From Thalassotalea euphylliae (lineage in GTDB: Bacteria; Pseudomonadota; Gammaproteobacteria; Enterobacterales; Alteromonadaceae): 64,000 nucleotides of DNA. The DNA lies in NCBI RefSeq assembly GCF_003390395.1, contig NZ_QUOV01000001.1, forward strand, positions 1,426,001-1,490,000. The letters run 5' to 3'. The notes below the pieces were generated by a model that worked only from the letters and a program-made list of their open reading frames with translations, made no database searches and had not been told where the DNA came from. Shown here piece by piece: positions 1 to 8,555 of the stretch (the first letter of the stretch is position 1; each line of letters begins with the position of its first letter). A program made the translations under genes and the position numbers.

Positions 1-932
1 TCAAAATCTAGCACTGGACCAGCAGGGACGACTAACGTTGGGTTAATAGTGCGATGGCTGGCGTAGTAGTGCACTTTTATATGATCAAAATCCACTGTAC
101 TGGCGACATTCGCCACTTGGTAGAGTTCGCGCACATAGTTGCTGATATGGTGAAACTCGCTAAGTTTATTGCGATTACACTTAAAGTGGCCGTGATACAC
201 AGCGTCAAAGCGGATCAATGTGGTAAATAAGCGCCAATCGGCTTCGGTTAACCTTTCACCGACTAAATAGCGATTATTGGCTAAGTGCTGCTCAAGCCAG
301 TCTAGGTTTGCAAATAGCTTAAAATACGCTTCTTCATAAGCTGCTTGGGTGGTGGCAAAACCGGCGCGATAAACCCCATTATTGATTGCATCATAAACGC
401 GGTCATTTATTTCATTGATGCGCGATTGTAACGTATCTGGATAGTAATTATTCTGGTTTCCGGTCAGCGAATTAAAGGCGGTATTAAAGATACGGATAAT
501 TTCGCTCGACTCATTGTTGACTATTGTCTGCGTTTTTTTATCCCACAGCACAGGTACCGTCACCCGGCCTTCATAGTCAGACGCGGCTTTTAAATACACT
601 TGATAAAGGTAGTCAAAGCCGTGCAGAGGATCAGCCGTTTGACTGCCTTGTTCGCCAAATTCCCAGCCGTTTTCCAGCATTTCGGCTTCGACGACACTGA
701 CACTGATAATATCTTGTAAGCCTTTTAACTCGCGAAAAATCAGGGTGCGATGTGCCCACGGACAAGCCAGTGATACATAAAGGTGATAACGTCCTGCTTC
801 TGGTTGATAAAGTGCATCAGGTGCGTCGCTAATTTGGTGGCGAAAACGGCTTTCTTGACGCTCAAACGAGCCTTTGCTGTTTTTTGTGTCGTACCATTTG
901 TCGTGCCATTTACCTTTGACTAATAAGCCCAT
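1..932 (-). CDS. yqjG: Glutathionyl-hydroquinone reductase YqjG (3' end cut by window)
   Basis: Xi-class glutathione transferase that reduces glutathionyl-hydroquinones in the cytoplasm. The reading frame opens with ATG at 932 (MGLLVKGKWHDKWYDT) behind a GGGAG ribosome site and stays open for about 310 codons to base 1, so only the last few residues are missing. The catalytic thioredoxin-fold motif CPWAHR is encoded around 745-760, with the C-terminal all-alpha GST region after it. It lies 120 bp downstream of yqjF on the same strand and probably shares its promoter. The same neighbours (YqjF, YqjG, LysR YhaJ) are linked in enterobacteria. Family assignment is firm. Confidence 0.92.
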   Translation of the reverse strand, partial: MGLLVKGKWHDKWYDTKNSKGSFERQESRFRHQISDAPDALYQPEAGRYHLYVSLACPWAHRTLIFRELKGLQDIISVSVVEAEMLENGWEFGEQGSQTADPLHGFDYLYQVYLKAASDYEGRVTVPVLWDKKTQTIVNNESSEIIRIFNTAFNSLTGNQNNYYPDTLQSRINEINDRVYDAINNGVYRAGFATTQAAYEEAYFKLFANLDWLEQHLANNRYLVGERLTEADWRLFTTLIRFDAVYHGHFKCNRNKLSEFHHISNYVRELYQVANVASTVDFDHIKVHYYASHRTINPTLVVPAGPVLDF

Positions 933-1052
933 GTTCTTGCTCCCGCTGTTAATTTTTGTTCGGTATGTTTAAATGCGCGCCATGATGATAAACATAGCCA
1001 AATGGCGCGCGTTATATTGATAATTACAATTAATAGGTCATTGCTGCTATAG

Positions 1053-1499
1053 CTACTTAATGCGGTTTGCTACTAAGTTATCTAGCGCGAAGCGGCCACC
1101 ACCTTGGAAAACCAGTGCCACACTGATAGCTAATAACGACAGACCAAATTCGTAGCCGTTGTTGCTCATAAATAGGCCGTTTTGAAAGTGCACACTGAAA
1201 ATAGCCACCACCATAGTAAACGCTAGTGCTAATGCAGCAGGGCGAGTTAGTAAGCCGACAATGAGTAGCAGGCCGCCAAAAAATTCCGCGCTACCTGCCA
1301 TCAGTGCCATTAAGTAGCCTGGCGCTAAGCCGATTGACTCCATCCATTGACCAGTGCCATCAAGGCCATAACCACCAAACCAAGCGAAAAGCTTTTGTGC
1401 GCCATGGGCTGCAAAGATAATGCCGGCGATCAGGCGCAGTGGTAATGTTGAAATATTTTGCTGTGATGTGAATAAGTTTTTGATTGTTGCTGTGTTCAT
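1053..1499 (-). CDS. yqjF: DoxX-family inner-membrane protein (YqjF-like)
   Basis: A 148-residue DoxX protein with about four membrane helices. The conserved start of the domain (LRLIAGIIFAAHGAQKLF, then a WF-GGYG loop) and the SAEFFGG segment are clear. DoxX proteins of this group are linked to quinone and aromatic-electrophile stress; E. coli YqjF is induced by dinitrotoluene products through YhaJ. ATG at 1499 follows a GAGGA site. It is the first gene of a probable yqjF-yqjG unit, transcribed away from the LysR gene at 1682. Confidence 0.88.
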   Translation of the reverse strand: MNTATIKNLFTSQQNISTLPLRLIAGIIFAAHGAQKLFAWFGGYGLDGTGQWMESIGLAPGYLMALMAGSAEFFGGLLLIVGLLTRPAALALAFTMVVAIFSVHFQNGLFMSNNGYEFGLSLLAISVALVFQGGGRFALDNLVANRIK

Positions 1500-1635
1500 T
1501 AGTTAATCCTCAGTATTCGTTTAAAGTCTGTTATTTGCTCGTTAAGGAGTGGTTTACATCTGCTCTCCTTAAGCGTTGAGGGTATTCTACGAGCTTAAAT
1601 TGGATGGAATAACCGGCATTATTTGACTAATATGT

Positions 1636-1648
1636 TCAAATAATTTGA
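1636..1648. promoter_or_regulatory. LysR-type T-N11-A operator in the yqjF/yhaJ intergenic region
   Basis: Inverted repeat TTCAAA-TAA-TTTGAA at 1635-1649, containing a T-N11-A LysR box. It lies 33 bp before the yhaJ-like start and about 135 bp upstream of yqjF, so it is a reasonable autoregulatory or divergent-promoter site. A related half-site (TTATTTGA) lies just upstream near 1619. Binding is inferred. Confidence 0.5.
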
Positions 1649-1681
1649 ATAATCGATGACTGCCTAATCAAAGGAGCAAAA

Positions 1682-2575
1682 ATGTACAAAAGCCCGATCA
1701 CGCTAGAAGCCTTGCTAGTACTAGATGCCATTGATAATCGTGGCAGCTTTGCAGCTGCGGCAGAGCAGCTCAACAAAGTGCCATCGGCACTGTCTTATAT
1801 CGTACAAAAGCTTGAAGAACAGCTGTCCATTACCTTGTTTGTCCGTCAAGGCCGCCGCGCTGTGCTGACGCCCGCAGGCCGACATTTGCTAGCAGAAGGG
1901 CGAAAAGTGCTTGGCGCGGTCAGTAAAATTAGCGAGCAGGCGCAAACCATCGCACATGGCTGGGAGCCGAAAATTCGTATCGGTATTGACTCTATTTTAG
2001 ATTGCCAACCTCTGATGAATACCTTGGCTAGCTTTTTGGCTGATTACCCCAATATTGAGGTCGATATAAGTGAGCATGTGATGAATGGCACATGGGAAGC
2101 GTTGCAAGAAGATAAGGTCGACGTAGTGATTGGGGCGCCTTCGCCTGCGCCAAATTATCAAGGTATTCGAACAGTTTCGCTAGGCAGCTTATCGCAGGTG
2201 TTAGTGGCAGCACCAGATCATCCTATTGCGCGTTTACCTCAGCCTGTTAGTAACACAGATATTGAAGATTTTCGTACTGTGATTGTGCATGATTCTGCTC
2301 GTAATGCGATTCCATGGACCAGTAATGTAATTGAGCAAAGCCAACATTTTTACGTTACCAGCGTTCATCAAAAAATAGCTGCCATTAAAGCGGGTTTAGG
2401 GGTTGGATTTTTGCCACAAGCAAGAATTGCTGGGCTCGTCAGCCAGAAAGCGTTAGTGATTATTCCCTCGGAAAATGCACCCGTTGAGGCCGATTGTTAT
2501 TTAGCATGGAAATTGGTCAACAAAGGTAAGGGACTACAGGCACTTACAAGCAAAATCATTGACTCAAATGGCTAG
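1682..2575 (+). CDS. yhaJ: LysR-family transcriptional regulator, YhaJ-like
   Basis: 297-residue LysR regulator. The N-terminal winged helix-turn-helix (residues about 5-65) contains LEALLVLDAIDNRGSFAAAA and VPSALSYIVQKLEEQL, very close to what I recall of E. coli YhaJ, including the later HGWEP segment. The rest is a substrate-binding-like effector domain. E. coli YhaJ senses aromatic/quinone compounds and activates yqjF. Here the gene is divergent from a yqjF-yqjG pair, which supports the same circuit. ATG at 1682 is preceded by AAAGGAG. Confidence 0.85.
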   Translation: MYKSPITLEALLVLDAIDNRGSFAAAAEQLNKVPSALSYIVQKLEEQLSITLFVRQGRRAVLTPAGRHLLAEGRKVLGAVSKISEQAQTIAHGWEPKIRIGIDSILDCQPLMNTLASFLADYPNIEVDISEHVMNGTWEALQEDKVDVVIGAPSPAPNYQGIRTVSLGSLSQVLVAAPDHPIARLPQPVSNTDIEDFRTVIVHDSARNAIPWTSNVIEQSQHFYVTSVHQKIAAIKAGLGVGFLPQARIAGLVSQKALVIIPSENAPVEADCYLAWKLVNKGKGLQALTSKIIDSNG

Positions 2576-2913
2576 CAGTGTTCGAGCTTCAAATGTTTGC
2601 TTTGGTGCTGCTGCTCGCGTCATCACATTCTCATATTGGCTGCAAGCGCACGCTAAATTAAGTCGCTATTAGAGTCTAAAAACACATTTTATACGTTCTC
2701 TTGTTCGCTGTTATCTAATTTTTGTGAATCTTAATTTACAAATATATATCAATGACTTAGAAAGATAAAAATAAGTAAATAATAATTGCAAGGTGAATTT
2801 TTTTCATTTATATCTATCGAGCGCTCAACATTAGAACCTTAGCTCTAATCATTAAAATCAACACAATAAAAACAATAACAAGTCGATGGCGTATTGACTT
2901 TTCAGGGGGAGTA
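2576..2913. other. AT-rich intergenic stretch without a gene
   Basis: No convincing reading frame or RNA gene. It is strongly AT-rich around 2700-2880 and leads into the structured repeat that begins at 2914. Confidence 0.5.
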
Positions 2914-3197
2914 GTTACTCGCTCTACTTCAAGATGCGTGATTTCAGCGCGTCACAGGGACTTAAGCTCAAGGCGCAACAAGCAGGAATGGTTACTCCCT
3001 TTCAATTTGTTGCAACGCAGAGATTAGGTTCCTGTGACGCGCCTTCATTGCTTTTTGACAGAGAAAGGTTGGTTTAAAAACGATTTATGCAGTGTTATTG
3101 ATTTTAACAAGGGAGCGGCCATTCTTTGCAATCAATGCCTTGCCTAAATCGTTTTTAATTCCAACTGAAACTCGCACTTTGAAGTAGAGCGAGTAAC
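2914..3197. repeat. 284-bp structured repeat with perfect 19-bp terminal inverted repeats (copy 1)
   Basis: The ends are perfect reverse complements: 2914-2932 (GTTACTCGCTCTACTTCAA) and 3179-3197. Two further stems are nested inside: GCGCGTCACAGG at 2947-2958 pairs with 3031-3042, and TTAAAAACGATTTA at 3074-3087 pairs with 3145-3158. The second stem encloses a 52-nt core (3094-3145) that is 48/52 identical to a core at 40491-40542. The loop of the first stem holds an inverted copy of the central core motif AAGGGAGTAACCATTC. No protein is encoded and no target duplication is obvious. It ends 47 bp before the TonB receptor start, so it may form part of that gene's leader. Resembles a MITE or structured RNA repeat; identity unknown. 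Confidence 0.85.
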
Positions 3198-3244
3198 ACG
3201 TCTGAAAGGTGTTAGTTAGTAACCTTTGAAGGAAGAAGTAAAAC

Positions 3245-5617
3245 ATGTATAAAAAAGCCAAGTTGCCTGCGCTGATCAGCGCGGTCTTAGGGACGTTGGC
3301 CTCTCCAGTGTATGCACAGCAAAACGACAGCGACGAAGTTGAAAAAATCGTTGTAACCGCCACCAAACGTGCTGCCAGTATTAAAGAAGTTCCATTCTCT
3401 GTTAACGCGCAAACCCAAGCGGATATTGAACGTGCTGGTGCGACTAATCTCGAAGAGCTTTCGCGTAATGTTGCGGGTCTTACTATTCAAAACTTAGGGC
3501 CAGGGCAAAGCCAAGTGGCGCTTCGTGGTGTCTCTGCCGGTCAGATTGTTCGTGACCAACCCGGTGTAAAAGAGCAGGTCGGGGTTTACCTTGATGAAAG
3601 CGTGATTTCTTTATCACTATTTACCCCTGATATCGATTTATACGACTTAAACCGCGTTGAAACCCTGCGCGGTCCGCAAGGTACACTATTTGGCTCAGGC
3701 TCAATTGGCGGCACCGTGCGTTACATTACCAACCAACCAGAATTAGATACTTTTGAAGGCTCATTTGAAGGTAATGTTAATAAACTAACAGACGGTGAAG
3801 CCGGCGGTCACCTTAAAGGTATGGTCAATGTGCCGCTTGTCGACGATACCTTAGCGCTGCGCGCTGTTGCTTATTCAACTGAATATGCAGGTTTTATTGA
3901 TGCTTTCACACCTGATGGCAAAGACGATGATGTGAACAGTGGTAACCGCACCGGTGGTCGTATCGCACTTAAATGGCAGCCACTAGATAACCTGACGATC
4001 ACACCTCGTGTGATCTTCCAAAGCATTGAAACCGATGGCTTTAATCGTCAGGAAGCGTTTAATCTTTACGCTAACCCGTTTACCACAACGCGCCCCGCGA
4101 TTGATTTTAACGAGCGTGAACAGTTTTTATTGCTAGATGAAAGCTTTGAAGACGATACCACGATTGTTGATTTAACCGCCGAACTGAATTTAGATACCTT
4201 TGATGCGATCTTTGTTTATAGCTACACCGATCGCGAAATTTTAGTCAGTCGCGATGCCAGTGCGCTAACCGGTAGCATCAGTATTGATTTAGGCTTTCCT
4301 GAAGAAGCTTTTGTTTTACCGTCGAACTTACAAGATCGCACGGATATCGAGCAAGATACCTTTGAGTTAAGGTTTAGCTCAAACACTGACAGCGCTTTTC
4401 AGTGGTTAGTTGGTGCATTTTATTCAGACACTCAACGTGAATACGGCCAGTTTTTACCAACGCCAGGTTACGATGCCTTTACTGACCAAGCACTAGGTGC
4501 AGGTGTTGCTGCGGCGACAGCCAATGGTTTCCCAAGTGATTCACCTTACAATGCCGTATTGCCTTATGACTTAGAGCAAGTGGCTGTTTTTGCAGAAGTA
4601 AACTATGACGTAAGCGATCGCTTAGTACTAACCGCAGGCACGCGTTTCCACGATTATGAAGAAACTCGACGCTTTACTACAGGTGGTGTGTTCTCCAATG
4701 GCGATGATCAAGTCGACTCAACCGAGTCAGACGGTTTCACTTCAAGATTAATTGCAAACTACACCTTAAACGAAACGGTAAACTTGAACGCGCAAATATC
4801 ACAAGGTTTCCGTTTAGGTGGTGTTAACGACCCACTTAACCGCAGCTTGTGTGATCCGCAAGATTTAGCCGTGTTTGGTGATTTCCAATCTTATGACGAC
4901 GAAGAGCTAGTCAACTATGAAGTTGGCGCGAAAGCACAAACGCAAAAGTGGAGCGCCAATGTTGCTGTGTTCTACACCGACATTGATAACCTACAAGTCA
5001 CCTTAGATGCCGGCTCATGTTCATCGCGTATCTCATTTAATGTACCTGAAGCACACACTGCAGGTGTTGAATTTGAAGTAACGCGCCAAGCAACTGAGCA
5101 GTTATACCTAACGCTATCGGGCTCAGTGTTAGAAGCTGAGTTTGATTCGACAGTACTTAACTCAGCGGGTGAAGTATTAGGCGGCGTGCAGGACGGCAAC
5201 CGCCTTGCTTCTGTACCTGAGGTGCAATTCTCAATCGCCGGTACTTACGACTTAGCTAAGCCGCTATTTGGCTCTGAATACACTTATGTTTCTGCGTCAT
5301 TACAGTATGTTGGCGATAGAATTACTCAGCCGAGCGATCAAGTAGCTGGCGCCGGTAACTTTGTGTCTGGCCTAGCATTTGGCGGCGCAACAGGTACTGA
5401 AGTAACTGAGTTAGACCTTGAGCTTGATGATTACCAAGTATTAAATGTTAGCTCTGGCTTAATCTATGAAGACTGGGAGTTAGTGGCCTACATTAACAAC
5501 CTAACCGATGAAAATGCCAACCTTGCGCTTGATCGTGAGCGTGGTGGCCGTGCTCGTTTAGGATTTAGTACCAACCAACCGCGTACTTTTGGTGTAACCT
5601 TTAGAAAATCGTTTTAA
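3245..5617 (+). CDS. TonB-dependent outer-membrane receptor, substrate unknown
   Basis: 790 residues, a usual length for the family. A signal peptide (cleavage near SPVYA-QQ) is followed by a TonB box region (EKIVVTATKR), a plug domain with RVETLRGPQGTLFGSGSIGGTVRYIT, and a 22-strand barrel ending in a terminal phenylalanine (FRKSF), as expected for Bam-dependent insertion. It imports an unknown ligand using TonB-ExbBD energy; no haem motif is evident. ATG at 3245 follows AAGGAAG. The next gene is an aminopeptidase, which may hint at peptide use, but a strong terminator separates them. Confidence 0.92.
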   Translation: MYKKAKLPALISAVLGTLASPVYAQQNDSDEVEKIVVTATKRAASIKEVPFSVNAQTQADIERAGATNLEELSRNVAGLTIQNLGPGQSQVALRGVSAGQIVRDQPGVKEQVGVYLDESVISLSLFTPDIDLYDLNRVETLRGPQGTLFGSGSIGGTVRYITNQPELDTFEGSFEGNVNKLTDGEAGGHLKGMVNVPLVDDTLALRAVAYSTEYAGFIDAFTPDGKDDDVNSGNRTGGRIALKWQPLDNLTITPRVIFQSIETDGFNRQEAFNLYANPFTTTRPAIDFNEREQFLLLDESFEDDTTIVDLTAELNLDTFDAIFVYSYTDREILVSRDASALTGSISIDLGFPEEAFVLPSNLQDRTDIEQDTFELRFSSNTDSAFQWLVGAFYSDTQREYGQFLPTPGYDAFTDQALGAGVAAATANGFPSDSPYNAVLPYDLEQVAVFAEVNYDVSDRLVLTAGTRFHDYEETRRFTTGGVFSNGDDQVDSTESDGFTSRLIANYTLNETVNLNAQISQGFRLGGVNDPLNRSLCDPQDLAVFGDFQSYDDEELVNYEVGAKAQTQKWSANVAVFYTDIDNLQVTLDAGSCSSRISFNVPEAHTAGVEFEVTRQATEQLYLTLSGSVLEAEFDSTVLNSAGEVLGGVQDGNRLASVPEVQFSIAGTYDLAKPLFGSEYTYVSASLQYVGDRITQPSDQVAGAGNFVSGLAFGGATGTEVTELDLELDDYQVLNVSSGLIYEDWELVAYINNLTDENANLALDRERGGRARLGFSTNQPRTFGVTFRKSF

Positions 5618-5638
5618 TCTAAAGTCGTTTTAAATGCC

Positions 5639-5673
5639 AAAAAAGGGAGCGAGTAAGTCGCTCCCTTTTTTTT
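5639..5673 (+). terminator. Rho-independent terminator after the TonB receptor
   Basis: Perfect 14-bp stem AAAAAAGGGAGCGA / TCGCTCCCTTTTTT around a 5-nt loop, followed by further T residues. Confidence 0.92.
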
Positions 5674-5834
5674 AAACGCAGTAATTTTCATTACTTAAAT
5701 CATTGAATCTACTTTCTCGGTAGAAGAGAAAATATTCAACTACTCGTTTATTCATCATCAACCGTTTACCTCTGCCTGCAATTTGTTTAACGTTGCACTA
5801 ATTTTTATAAAGAACATCTAATTAGAGAATTCTT

Positions 5835-7202
5835 ATGTCACAACTTATTAACGCTGAAAGCACGGGCATTCCACTATACGTGCTGACTATTGATGCATAT
5901 GACACATGGCTGGCTAAACAAACCGCAGCAACGCAAACTTGGCTTGCAACTACAGGCTATCAGGGCAAAGGTGTAGCCACTATCCCAAATGAGTCGGGTA
6001 GCTTAGCGGCTGCCGTTGTGGTAGTAAACGATGCCAGCGAATACTTTGCTTGTGGCGATTTGGTCAATAAGCTACCTGCTGGTCAGTATTTATTGGAAAC
6101 GGAAGAAGCTAATGAATCAGCGGTTGCCTTTGGTTGGTGTGTCGGTGGCTATCGCTTCGACCGCTATGTTACCAATGATAAAAATGCGAAAACACTGCCT
6201 GTTTTAGCCGTTGGTAAGCAGGCATTAGTCGATGAAGCCATCAAGCTAAGTGAAGCCACAGCGTTAGTACGTGATTTAGTCAATACGCCAGCAGCCGATA
6301 TGATGCCGCAGCATTTAGCACAAACGTGTCAGGCGTTAGCAGAAGAATTCGGTGCCAGCTTTAGTGAAGTTGTTGGTGACGAGTTATTGACAGAGAACTA
6401 CCCAACCATTCATGCGGTTGGTCGAGCTAGTTGTCATGCGCCGCGCCTATTAGATTTACGTTGGGGCAACAGTGATGCCCCGAAAGTGACCTTAGTGGGT
6501 AAAGGTGTATGTTTCGATAGCGGTGGTTTAGACGTAAAACCAGCCTCAGGTATGCGCTTAATGAAGAAAGACATGGGGGGCGCAGCTCATGTCCTCGGCT
6601 TAGCGCGGATGATTATGGCATTTGGTTTGAATGTGCAATTGCGGGTGATGATCCCCGCAGTTGAAAATGCTATTGCCGGTAATGCTTTTCGACCGGGCGA
6701 TGTGATCACCACCCGCACTGGCTTAAATGTAGAGATTGATAATACCGATGCGGAAGGGCGTTTAGTGTTATGTGACGCATTAGCCGATGCAGCAGATGAA
6801 AAGCCTGAGCTGATTATCGACTTTGCCACCTTAACAGGTGCGATGCGTGTCGCCTTAGGTACAGAGTTACCAGGCTTTTTTGCGACAAAAGATGAAACGG
6901 CAAACGGTATTAGCCAAGCAGGTGAAGGCGTGCAAGACCCAGTATGGCGTATGCCGCTGCACCAAGCTTATCGCGATATGCTAAAAAGTGATATTGCCGA
7001 TTTGACCAACTGTGCCAATGGCCCATTTGGCGGCGCGATTACCGCAGCGCTTTATCTTCAAGAGTTTTTACCGAAAGAGACTGACTGGTGTCATTTCGAT
7101 GTAATGGCCTACAACGTACGTGCCTTGCCGGGCCGACCAAAAGGTGGTGAAGCCTTTGGTATTCGCGCGGTATTTGGTTACTTACAATCACGTTTTAGTT
7201 AA
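5835..7202 (+). CDS. Leucyl aminopeptidase family (M17) metallopeptidase
   Basis: 455 residues. The C-terminal catalytic domain shows all M17 landmarks in order: VGKGVCFDSGG (metal lysine and aspartate), MKKDMGG (aspartate), and the family signature NTDAEGRL with its metal aspartate and glutamate and the catalytic arginine. The N-terminal domain is divergent, as in PepB-like or short leucyl aminopeptidases. It is expected to be a cytoplasmic di-metal hexamer removing N-terminal residues from peptides. Monocistronic: a terminator precedes and another follows. Confidence 0.93.
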   Translation: MSQLINAESTGIPLYVLTIDAYDTWLAKQTAATQTWLATTGYQGKGVATIPNESGSLAAAVVVVNDASEYFACGDLVNKLPAGQYLLETEEANESAVAFGWCVGGYRFDRYVTNDKNAKTLPVLAVGKQALVDEAIKLSEATALVRDLVNTPAADMMPQHLAQTCQALAEEFGASFSEVVGDELLTENYPTIHAVGRASCHAPRLLDLRWGNSDAPKVTLVGKGVCFDSGGLDVKPASGMRLMKKDMGGAAHVLGLARMIMAFGLNVQLRVMIPAVENAIAGNAFRPGDVITTRTGLNVEIDNTDAEGRLVLCDALADAADEKPELIIDFATLTGAMRVALGTELPGFFATKDETANGISQAGEGVQDPVWRMPLHQAYRDMLKSDIADLTNCANGPFGGAITAALYLQEFLPKETDWCHFDVMAYNVRALPGRPKGGEAFGIRAVFGYLQSRFS

Positions 7203-7255
7203 TTTTAGTTTAGCTGTTAACTAAGTAAAAATCGTAAGAAAAAGCAGCAAGTTAT

Positions 7256-7290
7256 AAAGCGATAGGCTAACATAAGCCTGTCGCTTTTTT
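7256..7290 (+). terminator. Rho-independent terminator after the M17 peptidase
   Basis: Stem AAAGCGATAGGCT / AGCCTGTCGCTTT with one G-T mismatch, a 6-nt loop and a run of six T. Confidence 0.88.
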
Positions 7291-7332
7291 ATTCTATCCA
7301 ACAATTTTAATTGGTATCAAAGGAACTAGGCT

Positions 7333-7644
7333 ATGCCACTTTCACAAGGCTCTAAGCCACTAACGGTGATTGCTCATATATACGCCCAGCCAGATCATAT
7401 CGAGCTGGTGAAATCTGAGTTAAAGAAATTGATCAAACCAACATTGGCGGAAGACGGCTGCCTGCGATACGACTTGCATCAAGGCAATGAAAATGCCGCG
7501 CACTTTATGTTCTATGAAACATGGCAAGATAGAGCAAGCTGGCAAGCACATATGGAGGCTGAAGCGCTGCAAGCTTATTTAAAAGCGGTGGATGGCGCGA
7601 TTGCTTCATTTACCATATCAGAGATGACGCAAGTAGTGATCTAA
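7333..7644 (+). CDS. Putative quinol monooxygenase (ABM domain)
   Basis: 103-residue single-domain protein of the antibiotic-biosynthesis monooxygenase/YgiN type: TVIAHIYAQPDHIELVKSEL, then GCLRYDLHQ and FYETWQDRASWQAHM. Such ferredoxin-like dimers act on quinols or similar small aromatics, but many have no proven activity. A second ABM protein lies at 10437. It is followed at 72 bp by an SDR on the same strand. Confidence 0.85.
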   Translation: MPLSQGSKPLTVIAHIYAQPDHIELVKSELKKLIKPTLAEDGCLRYDLHQGNENAAHFMFYETWQDRASWQAHMEAEALQAYLKAVDGAIASFTISEMTQVVI

Positions 7645-7715
7645 GGTTGCCCGCGATACTTATTTAGGTTTTTGGCTTTTACCTGCCGACTTTTAAACGC
7701 TTAATTTGGAATAAT

Positions 7716-8540
7716 ATGACTAAATCGATTCTGATCACCGGCTGTTCGTCCGGTATTGGCTTACATGCGGCATTAACGCTAGATGCTCGTGGCTATCAAG
7801 TATTTGCGGCCGTGCGTAACCCTGAAGATATAGCGGTGCTAAAAGCAAAAGGGCTCAACGCTTTCCACCTTGATTATACCGATACAGACTCGATATCTAG
7901 CACTTTGGCGGCGATTTTGGCGATTACTGGCGGCACGCTAGATTATGTGTTTAACAATGGCGCATTTGGTCAACCGGGGGCATTAGAAGATTTGCCTACT
8001 GAGGCATTAAAAGCGCAATTTGATGCCAATGTTTTTGGTTGGCATGAACTGACTAAACAAGTCTTACCGATAATGCGTGCGCAGGGACATGGTCGTATTA
8101 TTCAATGTAGCTCAGTGCTTGGCTTTGTTTCGATGCCTTATCGTGGTGCTTACAACGCGTCAAAATATGCATTGGAAGGGCTAACCGACACCTTGCGCCT
8201 TGAACTGCTTGATACTGATATTAAAGTGATATTGATTGAACCGGGGCCGATTAATACTGCATTTCGCGCCAACGCGCTAAAAGCTTTTAAGGCCAATATT
8301 AATATTGAAAACAGCATTCACCGCGCTAGCTATGAACAGCAGCTAGAGCGTTTGGCGGCAGAAGAGTCCAATGCAAAATTTGCCTTAGAACCGATTGCCG
8401 TGACTAAAGCGCTGATTCATTCGCTAGAAAGTAAGCGCCCGAAAATACGCTATCGCGTGACTTTCCCAACCTATTTGTTTGCTTACCTAAAGCGCCTACT
8501 GCCAACGCGTTGGCTGGATAGCATTTTGGCTAAAGGCTAA
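7716..8540 (+). CDS. Short-chain dehydrogenase/reductase (classical SDR)
   Basis: 274 residues with an N-terminal Rossmann fold. TGCSSGIG (cofactor loop, residues 8-15), NNGAFG, catalytic serine in CSSVLG, and YNASK (YxxxK) are all present. The C-terminal hydrophobic, basic segment (FPTYLFAYLKRLLP) is usual for the lipid/retinoid-like subgroup. Substrate unknown. The stop codon lies inside a GGCTAAA heptamer repeat, and the gene converges on the serine hydrolase 10 bp away. Confidence 0.92.
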   Translation: MTKSILITGCSSGIGLHAALTLDARGYQVFAAVRNPEDIAVLKAKGLNAFHLDYTDTDSISSTLAAILAITGGTLDYVFNNGAFGQPGALEDLPTEALKAQFDANVFGWHELTKQVLPIMRAQGHGRIIQCSSVLGFVSMPYRGAYNASKYALEGLTDTLRLELLDTDIKVILIEPGPINTAFRANALKAFKANINIENSIHRASYEQQLERLAAEESNAKFALEPIAVTKALIHSLESKRPKIRYRVTFPTYLFAYLKRLLPTRWLDSILAKG

Positions 8541-8555
8541 AGGCTAAAAGCTAAA
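8528..8555. repeat. GGCTAAA heptamer tandem repeat
   Basis: Three exact GGCTAAA units at 8528-8548 plus one variant (AGCTAAA, 8549-8555). It covers the SDR stop codon and the end of the convergent hydrolase gene. Gain or loss of one unit would change the C-termini. Confidence 0.75.

Noticed and set aside
3085..3366. Minus-strand frame across the structured repeat and the TonB receptor start
   Set aside because: Antisense shadow of the receptor and of inverted repeats; no family resemblance or ribosome site.
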